A stretch of 64,000 nt of DNA from Desulforegulaceae bacterium (GTDB lineage: Bacteria; Desulfobacterota; Desulfobacteria; Desulfobacterales; JACKCP01): assembly GCA_034006035.1 (NCBI GenBank), contig JAVETN010000004.1, forward strand, positions 62,001 through 126,000. The letters run 5' to 3'. Below the pieces are notes generated by a model. The model saw only the letters and a list, made by a program, of their open reading frames with translations, was not told where the DNA came from and did no database searches. How positions within the stretch are numbered: the stretch's first letter is position 1; every line of letters begins with the position of its first letter. This document shows positions 7,419-15,400 of the stretch, piece after piece. The translations under genes were made by a program, and so were the position numbers.

Positions 7419-9071
7419 TTATTTTATTTTAAAAATTTTTTTAAATTTATTAAATTGTCTTTTGCTTACCCTGTGATAATTATCAAAGTCTCCATTAAGT
7501 TCAAAACCTGGAATAATTGTTTTAAACACAGGGATTTCAAGGGATGCCTGGGTAAGTTCTGAATAAATTATTTTAATTTTGTTCATATAAAAATAATTTT
7601 CAAGCATTTCAAGGTCTGTTTTTATTTCACCTGTTGAATAATCTGGAAGATCTTCAAAAAACACTTCTTTTAGAGGATAAGTGATTTTTTTTGAAGGAGG
7701 ATTGTTTGAAATAGGGTAAGGGACTTCAAACAAGGCATCAAGCAAGGCTTTTTTTGAATTTAGATCTGCACTGCAGCCTTTGTGAATTGCACCGTCATTT
7801 CCGTAAACAAAAGCTCTAAAGCAGGGTATTCCGGTTTCACTTTCAATGGATTGAAAAAAGAAGTCAATTCCTCTGGATTTATAAAAGTTCAACAAATTAT
7901 TTATTTCACTTGTTCTTGATTTAAGTTTAAAGCAAAAATCAGGGTCAAATGGAGAAATAAACTCACTGTCTCTTTCAACTGCTTCAAGTATTCCAGCCAG
8001 TTTTGCCCTTTCCTCACTGTCCCCTGAAGCAAGTCCGGTTGAATCCAGGGATGAAAAAAGGTCTGGTTCATCAAGATTTAAAAATAAGAATGAAATTTGG
8101 GCCGGGATGTAAATTTCTTCTTCATTGCCAGGACTTGTCAATTCTTTTGCTTTTATCCAATAAAGAGGATCATCCATGTATGGAGCCTCAAGTCTCAAAG
8201 AGTTTGGGTCAAGAATATTTAATCCTTTTGAAAGGCCCTGGGATAAGCTCATTTTGACAAGGTCTGAATGATTCTTTTTGTCCTTTATTTTCATGTTTTC
8301 AACTGAAACAAAAGATGCCTTTCTTTCACTCATTTCCATCAGGCATGAGATTCTTGCGTTCTCAAGCTCTAAGCCTTTCCCATAGCTGGTTTGAATTCCT
8401 TGGAAAGTAAAATCTGCTTTTTTGGTTTTTACCTTAGTTTTCATATACCATTTTCTAAGTATTCCATGGGGAGAAAGGCAATTGAAATGTCGCATTTCAT
8501 TGCCACTGGAAATTCCAAGAGAATTGAATTTTGAAAGAACATTTTCAAAAAAATCAAAGTTTTTATTTTTTGTTGAGTTTTCTTTTTTGTCAAAGTTGTT
8601 TTTTATTTCATCAATTGAAAAATTAAAGAAAATTTTATCTTCATCAGGAATAAAATCAGGGCAAATTTCATTAACAAAAAGATGTTCCTCGGTATTTTTC
8701 CTCATCCAAAATGAAAAAAAATTATGTTCTTTTAGATTCTCATTATTAAGAGTTTTAAGGTAAATAAGAGGGGAGTGGGATGAAAACTTGTTTTCTTCCG
8801 AAGTTAATTTATTTTGAAGGAACAAAATTTCTGATTCAAAAGATTTTATTTCCGGTTTTGTGGATAGAGAAATTGTTTTAAGGAAGTTTTTTTGACTTTC
8901 TTTATCAAGCTTTAAAAAAAGAGAAATAAGGTAGTTTCTCATAAAAGAATCAAATTTGTTTTCAATAATATATGAAAGGCCTTGGTCAAGATTAGTTATC
9001 TCATCAGGGATAGGAGCAAAATAACCTATTGATAAAGAAGTGTTTTCTAGTTTTATTTTGTAATTAATCAT
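7419..9071 (-). CDS. YcaO-domain protein (ATP-dependent amide-backbone activating family)
   Basis: A 550-residue protein with a YcaO domain over the C-terminal ~350 residues. It shows TSYGKGLELENARISCLMEM (~236-255), STGLASGDSEERAKLAGILE (ATP/Mg-binding region, ~348-367) and ERDS. YcaO proteins use ATP to activate peptide amide bonds, giving azolines, amidines or thioamides; E. coli YcaO is linked to RimO-dependent methylthiolation of ribosomal protein S12. The ~200-residue N-terminal part is unrecognised. No precursor peptide, TfuA or dehydrogenase partner is adjacent, and no proline-rich C terminus typical of azoline-forming enzymes is seen. It starts 1 base after the upstream DUF4405 gene. 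rimO lies at 22.4 kb. The substrate is unknown. Confidence 0.88.
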   Translation of the reverse strand: MINYKIKLENTSLSIGYFAPIPDEITNLDQGLSYIIENKFDSFMRNYLISLFLKLDKESQKNFLKTISLSTKPEIKSFESEILFLQNKLTSEENKFSSHSPLIYLKTLNNENLKEHNFFSFWMRKNTEEHLFVNEICPDFIPDEDKIFFNFSIDEIKNNFDKKENSTKNKNFDFFENVLSKFNSLGISSGNEMRHFNCLSPHGILRKWYMKTKVKTKKADFTFQGIQTSYGKGLELENARISCLMEMSERKASFVSVENMKIKDKKNHSDLVKMSLSQGLSKGLNILDPNSLRLEAPYMDDPLYWIKAKELTSPGNEEEIYIPAQISFLFLNLDEPDLFSSLDSTGLASGDSEERAKLAGILEAVERDSEFISPFDPDFCFKLKSRTSEINNLLNFYKSRGIDFFFQSIESETGIPCFRAFVYGNDGAIHKGCSADLNSKKALLDALFEVPYPISNNPPSKKITYPLKEVFFEDLPDYSTGEIKTDLEMLENYFYMNKIKIIYSELTQASLEIPVFKTIIPGFELNGDFDNYHRVSKRQFNKFKKIFKIK

Positions 9072-9072
9072 T

Positions 9073-9411
9073 TTAAACGATCCATCTTACAATAAGAGAA
9101 ATAATTGTGAGGGGAATAAATCCCAAGGCCAAAATTACTGTAAGTATGGGCTTACCAGCCAACTCTTTTTTTATCATTGACTTAACCACACTTAGGTTTA
9201 AAAAAACATGTAAGCATATTAAAAGTAAAGAAGCTGCACCAAAAAAGGAATGAATATTCTTCCATTCATATCTTGCTAATCCAAGGAAAAAAGTGTGGTA
9301 ACAGTTTCCTGACGGAATAACGGCATAAAGAAAAAAACCTGTAAAAAAAAGGGTTGAAAAAGTAAGATACAAAGCTGAGCTTGTAAAAAATTTAATTCGG
9401 GATAGTTTCAT
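9073..9411 (-). CDS. Small membrane protein, DUF4405 / cytochrome b-like
   Basis: A 112-residue protein with three hydrophobic helices (~10-32, 50-75, 90-110) and histidines in helix-flanking positions: NCYHTFFLGL, EWKNIHSFFG and LICLHVFLNL. This layout is typical of DUF4405 membrane proteins, which resemble heme b-binding subunits. A GAGGAG ribosome site precedes ATG 9411. It is coupled to the YcaO gene behind it. Heme binding is inferred from the histidines only. Confidence 0.65.
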   Translation of the reverse strand: MKLSRIKFFTSSALYLTFSTLFFTGFFLYAVIPSGNCYHTFFLGLARYEWKNIHSFFGAASLLLICLHVFLNLSVVKSMIKKELAGKPILTVILALGFIPLTIISLIVRWIV

Positions 9412-9528
9412 TTAATTCTCCTCATTTTTGATTGCATAAACTATATTTTTCAGGGCTACTTAAAAAGCTAGGAATCTTATTTTCATAAGATTTATGTTGT
9501 TTCTTTTTGTTAAATTTTATATGTTTCC

Positions 9529-9557
9529 TTGACAGAAAATACCATCTTTCCTATAAA
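9529..9557 (+). promoter_or_regulatory. Near-consensus sigma-70 promoter for the RsbRD-dsrMKJOP operon
   Basis: TTGACA (9529-9534) and TATAAA (9552-9557) are separated by exactly 17 bases, upstream of the RsbRD-like gene at 9611. This is the best promoter match seen in the window and fits a strongly expressed core-energy operon. Confidence 0.75.
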
Positions 9558-9610
9558 TCGCAAGTTTAGAGGGTAAATTTAAATAATTATTTGGGGGTAA
9601 CTGCAAAATA

Positions 9611-10180
9611 ATGACCAATTTAGAAAAACATATGGAATCAATCCATTCAAAAATTGCATTAAAGTGGTTTGATGCAGTGTTAGCTTCATATCCAAACGAC
9701 AAAAACAAATTTCTTGCTAGGAAGAACGATCTTTTTATGAACCCTGTTGGAGTTAATATAAGGGAGTCAATAAAACTTCTTCTTAAAGAAATTTTAAAAA
9801 CATCCCCGGATTATGACAAGGTTCAGGAGTTGATCGACCCTATAATGAGAATAGGTGCAGTTCAGGAATTTGGTCCAGGGAAAGCAGTTGCCTTTTTATT
9901 TTCCTTAAAAGAGATTTTAAGGCAGGAATTTAAAGATGATTTAAGTAATTTTTATTCTGAACTTGACGAGTTTTCCAAAAAAATAGATATGACTGCCTTA
10001 ATCGGGTTTCAAGTTTATATGAAATCCAGGGAAAAAATATTTGAGCTGAAAGCAAGGCATGTTAAAGAAAGAACATTAAATATATTAAAAGCAAAAAACA
10101 TTTTGGCTGAAGTTGAAGAAGTAGGCACAGAAATAATCCCCCATGAGGTGTTTAAAAAAGGTGGTTTTGAACAGCAGTAG
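9611..10180 (+). CDS. RsbRD N-terminal-like helical protein upstream of dsrM
   Basis: A 189-residue, all-helical soluble protein resembling the N-terminal globin-like sensor domain of RsbR/RsbRD stressosome proteins: IALKWFDAVLASYP at ~16-29, then MNPVGVNIRESIKLLLKEIL and VQEFGPGKAVAFLFSLKEIL. It lacks any STAS domain. Such a gene commonly lies just upstream of dsrM in sulfate reducers, which suggests a link to DsrMKJOP, but its function is unknown. The C-terminal tail after residue ~150 is basic and probably helical. The stop is TAG, 128 bases before the preferred dsrM start. Confidence 0.7.
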   Translation: MTNLEKHMESIHSKIALKWFDAVLASYPNDKNKFLARKNDLFMNPVGVNIRESIKLLLKEILKTSPDYDKVQELIDPIMRIGAVQEFGPGKAVAFLFSLKEILRQEFKDDLSNFYSELDEFSKKIDMTALIGFQVYMKSREKIFELKARHVKERTLNILKAKNILAEVEEVGTEIIPHEVFKKGGFEQQ

Positions 10181-10308
10181 AGCTGTTTTTTTATAAATTA
10201 GGTTAGGGTTTGGTGTCTGAAAAATTAAAACTTAAAGGGAAAAAAATAATTTTCAGGTACCGAGGAGTTAAGTTTAATTTTGCTGCCAAAAAGAGAGGTG
10301 TAAAGGCA

Positions 10309-11307
10309 ATGTGGAAACAACATCTGGGCTTCTCAACGGCGGTGGTGGCTGTTCTTGCGCTACTTGCATATACTGCAGGACCAGGAATGACCTTGTTTTT
10401 TGGGGTATTAATACCCTACGCCGCACTATTGGTTTTTTTGATTGGGGTCGCATTCAAGTTATTTGGCTGGGTTAAGTCTCCGGTTCCGTTTCGTATTCCT
10501 ACAACATGCGGACAGGGAAAGTCTTTACCTTGGATTAAGCATTCAAAAATTGATAACCCTTCAGATACAAAAGGGGTTATCGCAAGAATGATGCTTGAAA
10601 TCCTGCTTTTCAGATCTTTGTTTAGAAACACAAAGAATGAAGTAAGGGAAGGGAGACTGGTATTTAATCTTGAAATCTGGCTTTGGCTGTTTGCTTTAAT
10701 TTTTCATTATTCATTTTTAGCTGTGCTTGTAAGACATTTGAGGTTTTTTCTCGAACCTGTACCTGCTGCAATTAAATTCCTTGAAACAATAGACGGGCTC
10801 CTTCAAATAGGACTTCCTGTTGTACTGCTTTCAGGTTTTATGCTTTTAGTAGGTGTTTTTTTTCTTTTTATAAGAAGACTGGTAATCCCACAGGTAAGGT
10901 ATGTGTCTCTAGCAGCTGATTATTTCCCACTTCTTGTGATTGGAGTTATAGCTTTCACAGGAATATGGATGAGATATTTCGGCAAAATGGATATCACTGC
11001 AGTAAAAGAATTTACCATGGGACTTGCAACATTTCATCCTGCATCTCTACCAGAGACTGTAGGCGGTGTTTTTTATGTCCATATTTTCTTTGTAAGTGTT
11101 CTTTTCATGTATTTTCCGTTTAGTAAGCTTATGCACTCAGGCGGAATATTTTTGAGCCCAACAAGGAATCTTGCTAATAACAACCGTGCAAAAAGACATG
11201 TCAACCCGTGGAATCCTGCTTTGGAATTTGTAACTTATGAGGACTACGAAAATGAGTTCCGGGATAAAATGATTGAAGCCGGACTTCCTGTAGAGAAGAA
11301 GGAGTAG
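10309..11307 (+). CDS. dsrM: DsrM, membrane cytochrome b subunit of DsrMKJOP
   Basis: A 332-residue NarI-like membrane subunit of the sulfite-reduction complex, which binds b hemes and exchanges electrons with menaquinone. It has six or so hydrophobic helices, including residues ~7-27, ~30-50, ~120-140 and ~165-195, with histidines in LIFHYSFLAVLVRHLRFF and VHIFFVSVLF. SPVPFRIPTTCGQ is the conserved soluble loop after helix 2. ATG 10309, preceded by gaggtg, is chosen because it places the first helix at the terminus. The frame is also open back to GTG 10213/TTG 10210, which would add 32-33 basic residues. dsrK follows after 3 bases. Confidence 0.93.
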   Translation: MWKQHLGFSTAVVAVLALLAYTAGPGMTLFFGVLIPYAALLVFLIGVAFKLFGWVKSPVPFRIPTTCGQGKSLPWIKHSKIDNPSDTKGVIARMMLEILLFRSLFRNTKNEVREGRLVFNLEIWLWLFALIFHYSFLAVLVRHLRFFLEPVPAAIKFLETIDGLLQIGLPVVLLSGFMLLVGVFFLFIRRLVIPQVRYVSLAADYFPLLVIGVIAFTGIWMRYFGKMDITAVKEFTMGLATFHPASLPETVGGVFYVHIFFVSVLFMYFPFSKLMHSGGIFLSPTRNLANNNRAKRHVNPWNPALEFVTYEDYENEFRDKMIEAGLPVEKKE

Positions 11308-11310
11308 GAA

Positions 11311-12930
11311 ATGGTAGATATTCCAAAACCTGAAGAGCTAATTCAAATTGACAGGACTATTCCAGAGAAATCATGGATGGATGTACCTGTTGATTTTGAG
11401 GACGGCAGTTTTTGCTATCCGGCGAAACCTAGAAATCTTGAATATTTAGGTATTCCCCATGCAAGGGAGTGGTCTCCTGCCGATGATGACTGGACGCTTC
11501 CTTCAAATTGGAAAGAGATAATTCATGAAGGATTCAGGGAGAGACTTGATAAGTATCGTACCCTGAAGATTATGATGGATGTTTGTGTTAGATGCGGAGC
11601 TTGTGCTGATAAATGTCATTTTTATATAGGTTCCGGCGATCCTAAAAATATGCCTGTTTTAAGGGCAGAACTTTTAAGATCAGTTTATAGAAAAGATTTT
11701 ACAACAGCCGGTAAAATTCTTGGCAAATTTTCCGGTGCAAGGGAGCTTACTCCAGAAGTGATTAAAGAGTGGTTTTCTTATTTTTATCAGTGCACAGAAT
11801 GTCGCCGCTGTTCTGTATATTGTCCTTATGGAATTGACACTGCTGAAATAACAATGATGGGAAGGGAGCTTTTAAACCTTCTTGGTCTTAGCATTAACTG
11901 GATCAAAGAGCCTGTAGCAAATTGTTCAAAAACTGGGAACCATCTTGGTATTCAGCCCCAGAACTTTAAAGAGATAGTGGAGTTTTTCAGTGATGATATA
12001 GAAGAAATCACAGGGAGAGCAATTACACCTAGCTTTAACCGCAAAGGTGCAGAAATTTTGTTTGTAGCTCCTTCAGGAGATGCTTTTGCTGATCCTGGAA
12101 CATACACATTTATGGGTTACCTCATGCTTTTCGAGGCAATCGGCCTTGATTACACTTTGAGTACCTATGCGTCAGAAGGCGGTAACTTCGGTCTTTTCAC
12201 ATCTTCTGATATGATGAAGAAACTTAATGCAAAAATGTATCATGAAGCTGAAAGACTTGGAGTAAAATATATTTTAGGCGGTGAGTGCGGTCATATGTGG
12301 AGGGTTATAAATCAGTATATGGATACAATGAACGGGCCTGCTGATTTTCTGGAAGTCCCAAAAAGTCCAATCACTGGTACTGTGTTTGAAAATGCACGCT
12401 CAACTAAAATGGTTCATATTGCTGAGTTTACAGCTGACCTTATTAAGCACAATAAATTAAAGCTTGATCCTTCAAGAAATGATCATTTAAAAGTTACTTA
12501 CCATGATTCATGTAACCCGGCCAGAGCCATGGGTCTTCTTGATGAGCCAAGATATGTTCTTAAGAATGTATGTAATAACTTTTATGAAATGCCTGAAAAG
12601 ACAATTCGCGAAGAGACTTTCTGCTGCGGTAGCGGGTCTGGATTAAATACTGAAGAAATTATGGAGCTCCGTATGAGAGGAGGTTTCCCAAGAGCCAATG
12701 CTGTTAAATATGTTCATGATAAATACGGGGTGAATATGTTATCATGTGTTTGTGCCATTGACAGAGCAGCTCTTCCTCCACTGATGGATTATTGGGTTCC
12801 AGGAGTTGATGTTACAGGTCTTCATGAACTTGTGGGAAATGCTCTCGTTTTTGACGGCGAAATCCCAAGGGAAACCAACCTGCGTTTTGAACCTTTAGGA
12901 AATGGAAATGCGGAGGGTGATGATGAGTGA
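11311..12930 (+). CDS. dsrK: DsrK, HdrD-like iron-sulfur subunit
   Basis: A 539-residue cytoplasmic subunit related to heterodisulfide reductase HdrD. It carries two ferredoxin-type motifs, CVRCGACADKCHFY (~residues 91-104) and CTECRRCSVYCPYG (~157-170). A C-terminal CCG region includes HDSCNPARAMG (~395) and FCCGSGSGLN (~437), the site of the special [4Fe-4S] cluster. DsrK is thought to act on the DsrC trisulfide or disulfide, passing electrons to or from DsrM. Its last bases overlap the dsrJ start region. Confidence 0.96.
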   Translation: MVDIPKPEELIQIDRTIPEKSWMDVPVDFEDGSFCYPAKPRNLEYLGIPHAREWSPADDDWTLPSNWKEIIHEGFRERLDKYRTLKIMMDVCVRCGACADKCHFYIGSGDPKNMPVLRAELLRSVYRKDFTTAGKILGKFSGARELTPEVIKEWFSYFYQCTECRRCSVYCPYGIDTAEITMMGRELLNLLGLSINWIKEPVANCSKTGNHLGIQPQNFKEIVEFFSDDIEEITGRAITPSFNRKGAEILFVAPSGDAFADPGTYTFMGYLMLFEAIGLDYTLSTYASEGGNFGLFTSSDMMKKLNAKMYHEAERLGVKYILGGECGHMWRVINQYMDTMNGPADFLEVPKSPITGTVFENARSTKMVHIAEFTADLIKHNKLKLDPSRNDHLKVTYHDSCNPARAMGLLDEPRYVLKNVCNNFYEMPEKTIREETFCCGSGSGLNTEEIMELRMRGGFPRANAVKYVHDKYGVNMLSCVCAIDRAALPPLMDYWVPGVDVTGLHELVGNALVFDGEIPRETNLRFEPLGNGNAEGDDE

Positions 12931-13312
12931 TAAAGTCAAAGTCCTAGCGGGATTTATAATATTTGTTGGAATTATAAGCATTCCGTTCTTTATTAATGCC
13001 GGTAATATGAAACCTGCTCCTGAGCCTATTCTTTCTGAAAAAGCACTGAAGGCTGGTTATTGTATTGAGGATAATATGGCTGCAAACCATATGCAGATTC
13101 TTGATATATTCAGAGATACTGTAGTTAGAGACGGTGAAAGAATTTATATAAACAGCAAAGGTGAAAAGTTTAACATGAGCCTTTCAACAGGAATAGACTC
13201 CTGTCTTGGCTGTCATGAATCAAAAGCTGATTTTTGTGATAAATGCCATGATTATGTTGCTATTGATCCTTATTGCTGGGAATGTCATATTGATCCAAAG
13301 GAGAATAAGTGA
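12923..13312 (+). CDS. dsrJ: DsrJ, periplasmic triheme cytochrome c
   Basis: A 129-residue protein with an uncleaved signal or anchor helix (~residues 7-26) and three heme c sites: CLGCH, CDKCH and CWECH. The conserved YCIEDNMAANHM segment carries the Cys, Met and His candidates known from DsrJ studies as unusual heme ligands. ATG 12923 lies 5 bases after ggaggg, so it is preferred over ATG 12920. It overlaps the dsrK stop, and its own TGA overlaps the dsrO ATG (TGATG), which implies translational coupling. Confidence 0.96.
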   Translation: MSDKVKVLAGFIIFVGIISIPFFINAGNMKPAPEPILSEKALKAGYCIEDNMAANHMQILDIFRDTVVRDGERIYINSKGEKFNMSLSTGIDSCLGCHESKADFCDKCHDYVAIDPYCWECHIDPKENK

Positions 13313-14106
13313 TGAAGAAAAGCAGAAGACGCTTTTTGAAAATTGCCGGTGTTTCTGCTCTGGGTCTTGGAGCAGGATCAGCAGTCAATGTTTTTGCTTC
13401 GGCAGTTGTTAAAAGCGATAAAAATGTTTCAGGAAATACACAGTTTGAGCATTTGCCCAAAGCTTTGTCAGCTAAAAGATGGGCCATTGTAATAGATACA
13501 AGAAAACTTAACGACAAAAGAGTGGAAAAAATTCAGAAGGCATGCCATCTGAACCACAATGTCCCTGAAATTCCTGATAAAAACAAAGAAATAAAATGGA
13601 TTTGGTCAGAAAAGTTCCACAATGTTTTTCCTGAAAAGGAAAATAAGTATCTGGCCGATAAACTAAGCGATCTCAACATCTTGACTCTTTGCAATCATTG
13701 TGAGAATCCTCCTTGTGTACGCGTTTGCCCTACAAAAGCAACATTTAAGCGTGATGATGGGATAGTGATGATGGATTTTCATCGTTGCATAGGTTGCCGC
13801 TTTTGTATGGCAGCCTGTCCTTATGGCTCAAGGAGTTTTAACTTTTTTAACCCAAGGCTTCATATAGAAAATATGAATCCTGATTATCCAACAAGACAGG
13901 TTGGAGTGGTTGAAAAGTGCAATCTTTGTGATGAAAGGCTTGCAGAAGGAAAGGCACCGTATTGTGTTGAAGCTTCTGATGGTGCAATTGCTTTTGGTGA
14001 TCTTGAAGACCCGAAATCAGATGTTCGCAGGCTATTGAAATCCAATTTTACAATCAGACGCAGGACAAGTCTTGGTACAGGTCCATGCGTCTACTACATA
14101 GTGTGA
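13312..14106 (+). CDS. dsrO: DsrO, periplasmic ferredoxin-like subunit with Tat signal
   Basis: A 264-residue protein starting with a twin-arginine signal (KKSRRRFLKIAG followed by a hydrophobic run). Cysteine motifs: CNHCENPPCVRVCP (~residues 129-142), CIGCRFCMAACPYG (~161-174) and CNLCDERLAEGKAPYCVEAS (~203-222). In the last motif the position where NrfC-like relatives have the fourth Cys (usually CxxxCP) is Ser222-Asp, encoded TCT. DsrO probably relays electrons between DsrJ and DsrP at the periplasmic face. tatAC is encoded about 9 kb to the left. Confidence 0.95.
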   Translation: MKKSRRRFLKIAGVSALGLGAGSAVNVFASAVVKSDKNVSGNTQFEHLPKALSAKRWAIVIDTRKLNDKRVEKIQKACHLNHNVPEIPDKNKEIKWIWSEKFHNVFPEKENKYLADKLSDLNILTLCNHCENPPCVRVCPTKATFKRDDGIVMMDFHRCIGCRFCMAACPYGSRSFNFFNPRLHIENMNPDYPTRQVGVVEKCNLCDERLAEGKAPYCVEASDGAIAFGDLEDPKSDVRRLLKSNFTIRRRTSLGTGPCVYYIV

Positions 14107-14116
14107 GGTGGTTAAC

Positions 14117-15274
14117 ATGCTGGAAAAAGCACTTAGTGGAAGTAAAAAATACGGAATCTGGATAGGGTTCCTCCTGCTTCTTATAGGAGGGGCGTTCATA
14201 GCTTATCTGCAGCAGCTTAATATTGGTCTTGGCGTCACAGGCTTAAGTCGTGACGTATCCTGGGGCTTTTATATTGCCCAGTTTACTTTTCTTGTTGGAG
14301 TGGCGGCAGGTGGTGTAATGGTGGTTCTTCCTTTTTATATCCACAATTACAAAGATTTCGGAAGAATTACAGTTCTTGGGGAGTTTTTGGCAATAGGTAC
14401 TATTGTTATGTGCCTTTTGTTTATTATTGTTGACCTTGGATACCCTTCAAGACTTTTTAATGTTATTATTCATTATAGCCCAAGATCAATGCTGTTTTGG
14501 GATATGGTAGTATTAAACGGCTACCTTTTAATTAATATAGTTGTTGGATGGAATGTTCTTCAGGCTGAAAGAAACGGTGTATCCTACAAAAAGTGGGTTA
14601 AGTTTTTAGCTTATGTTTCAATTCCAATGGCAGTGGGAATCCATACAGTAACAGCTTATCTTTATTGTGGTCTTCCCGGAAGAGGTTATTGGCTTACAGC
14701 AATACTTGCACCTAGATTTCTTGCATCGGCTTTTGCTGCAGGACCAGCTCTTCTTATAATTCTTGCTCTTATAGTACAGAAGACAACAAAGTTTGATCCG
14801 GGCGACAAGGCCATAGATACACTTTCTAAAATTGTATGCTATGCGCTTATTGCCAATGTGTTCTTTTTCCTTTGTGAAGTTTTTGTAACATTTTACAGCC
14901 AAAACCCTCACCATATGGAAACATTTCAGTTCTTTTTTCAGGGAATTGACGGAAAAAATGCTATAGTTCCATGGATGTGGGCCTCAATGTTTTTAATGGG
15001 GTTTGGAATTTTATTTCTTGTTATTCCAAGGCTGAGAACAAACAGATTTCTTCTTCCAATCACATGCTCAATGGTTTTTATCGGTGCATGGATTGACAAG
15101 GGAATGGGGCTTATCACAGGTGGTTTTAACCCCACACCTTTAAATCATATTACAGAGTACTCACCAACAGGGCTTGAAATTATGATCTCCATAGGCATAT
15201 ATGCCATTGGTCTTTTAATAATTACAGTCCTTTTCAAAATTGCAACTGCAGTTAAGGAAGAAGTTGGGGCATAG
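14117..15274 (+). CDS. dsrP: DsrP, NrfD-like membrane subunit
   Basis: A 385-residue polytopic NrfD/PsrC-family quinone-interacting subunit with about ten helices. Characteristic stretches are RDVSWGFYIAQFTFLVGVAA near the start, INIVVGWNVLQAERNG, and FINKG-like WIDKGMGLITGGFNPTPLN near the end. It contains no heme-binding pattern. ATG 14117 follows gaggtgg by 5 bases and is preferred to a GTG at 14108. It is the last gene of the operon, before a terminator. Confidence 0.96.
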   Translation: MLEKALSGSKKYGIWIGFLLLLIGGAFIAYLQQLNIGLGVTGLSRDVSWGFYIAQFTFLVGVAAGGVMVVLPFYIHNYKDFGRITVLGEFLAIGTIVMCLLFIIVDLGYPSRLFNVIIHYSPRSMLFWDMVVLNGYLLINIVVGWNVLQAERNGVSYKKWVKFLAYVSIPMAVGIHTVTAYLYCGLPGRGYWLTAILAPRFLASAFAAGPALLIILALIVQKTTKFDPGDKAIDTLSKIVCYALIANVFFFLCEVFVTFYSQNPHHMETFQFFFQGIDGKNAIVPWMWASMFLMGFGILFLVIPRLRTNRFLLPITCSMVFIGAWIDKGMGLITGGFNPTPLNHITEYSPTGLEIMISIGIYAIGLLIITVLFKIATAVKEEVGA

Positions 15275-15305
15275 TTAGTTTAGATAATTTAAACGTTTAA
15301 AAATC

Positions 15306-15338
15306 AAGGCGTCTGAGTTTTCGGGCGCCTTTTTTTTT
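15306..15338 (+). terminator. Terminator of the dsrMKJOP operon
   Basis: The stem aaggcg (15306-15311) and cgcctt (15326-15331), with an interrupted inner loop, is followed by a run of eight or more T (15330-15338). Confidence 0.85.
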
Positions 15339-15400
15339 ATGATTTTTATGGATGGATGGATGAATTAATAAAATCAGGTTGGTTTTATACAGGTTGTAAA

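Noticed and set aside
14618-14914. 98-residue minus-strand ORF inside dsrP
   Set aside because: It is a shadow of a conserved membrane-protein gene, with no ribosome site and a Lys/Cys-rich random translation.
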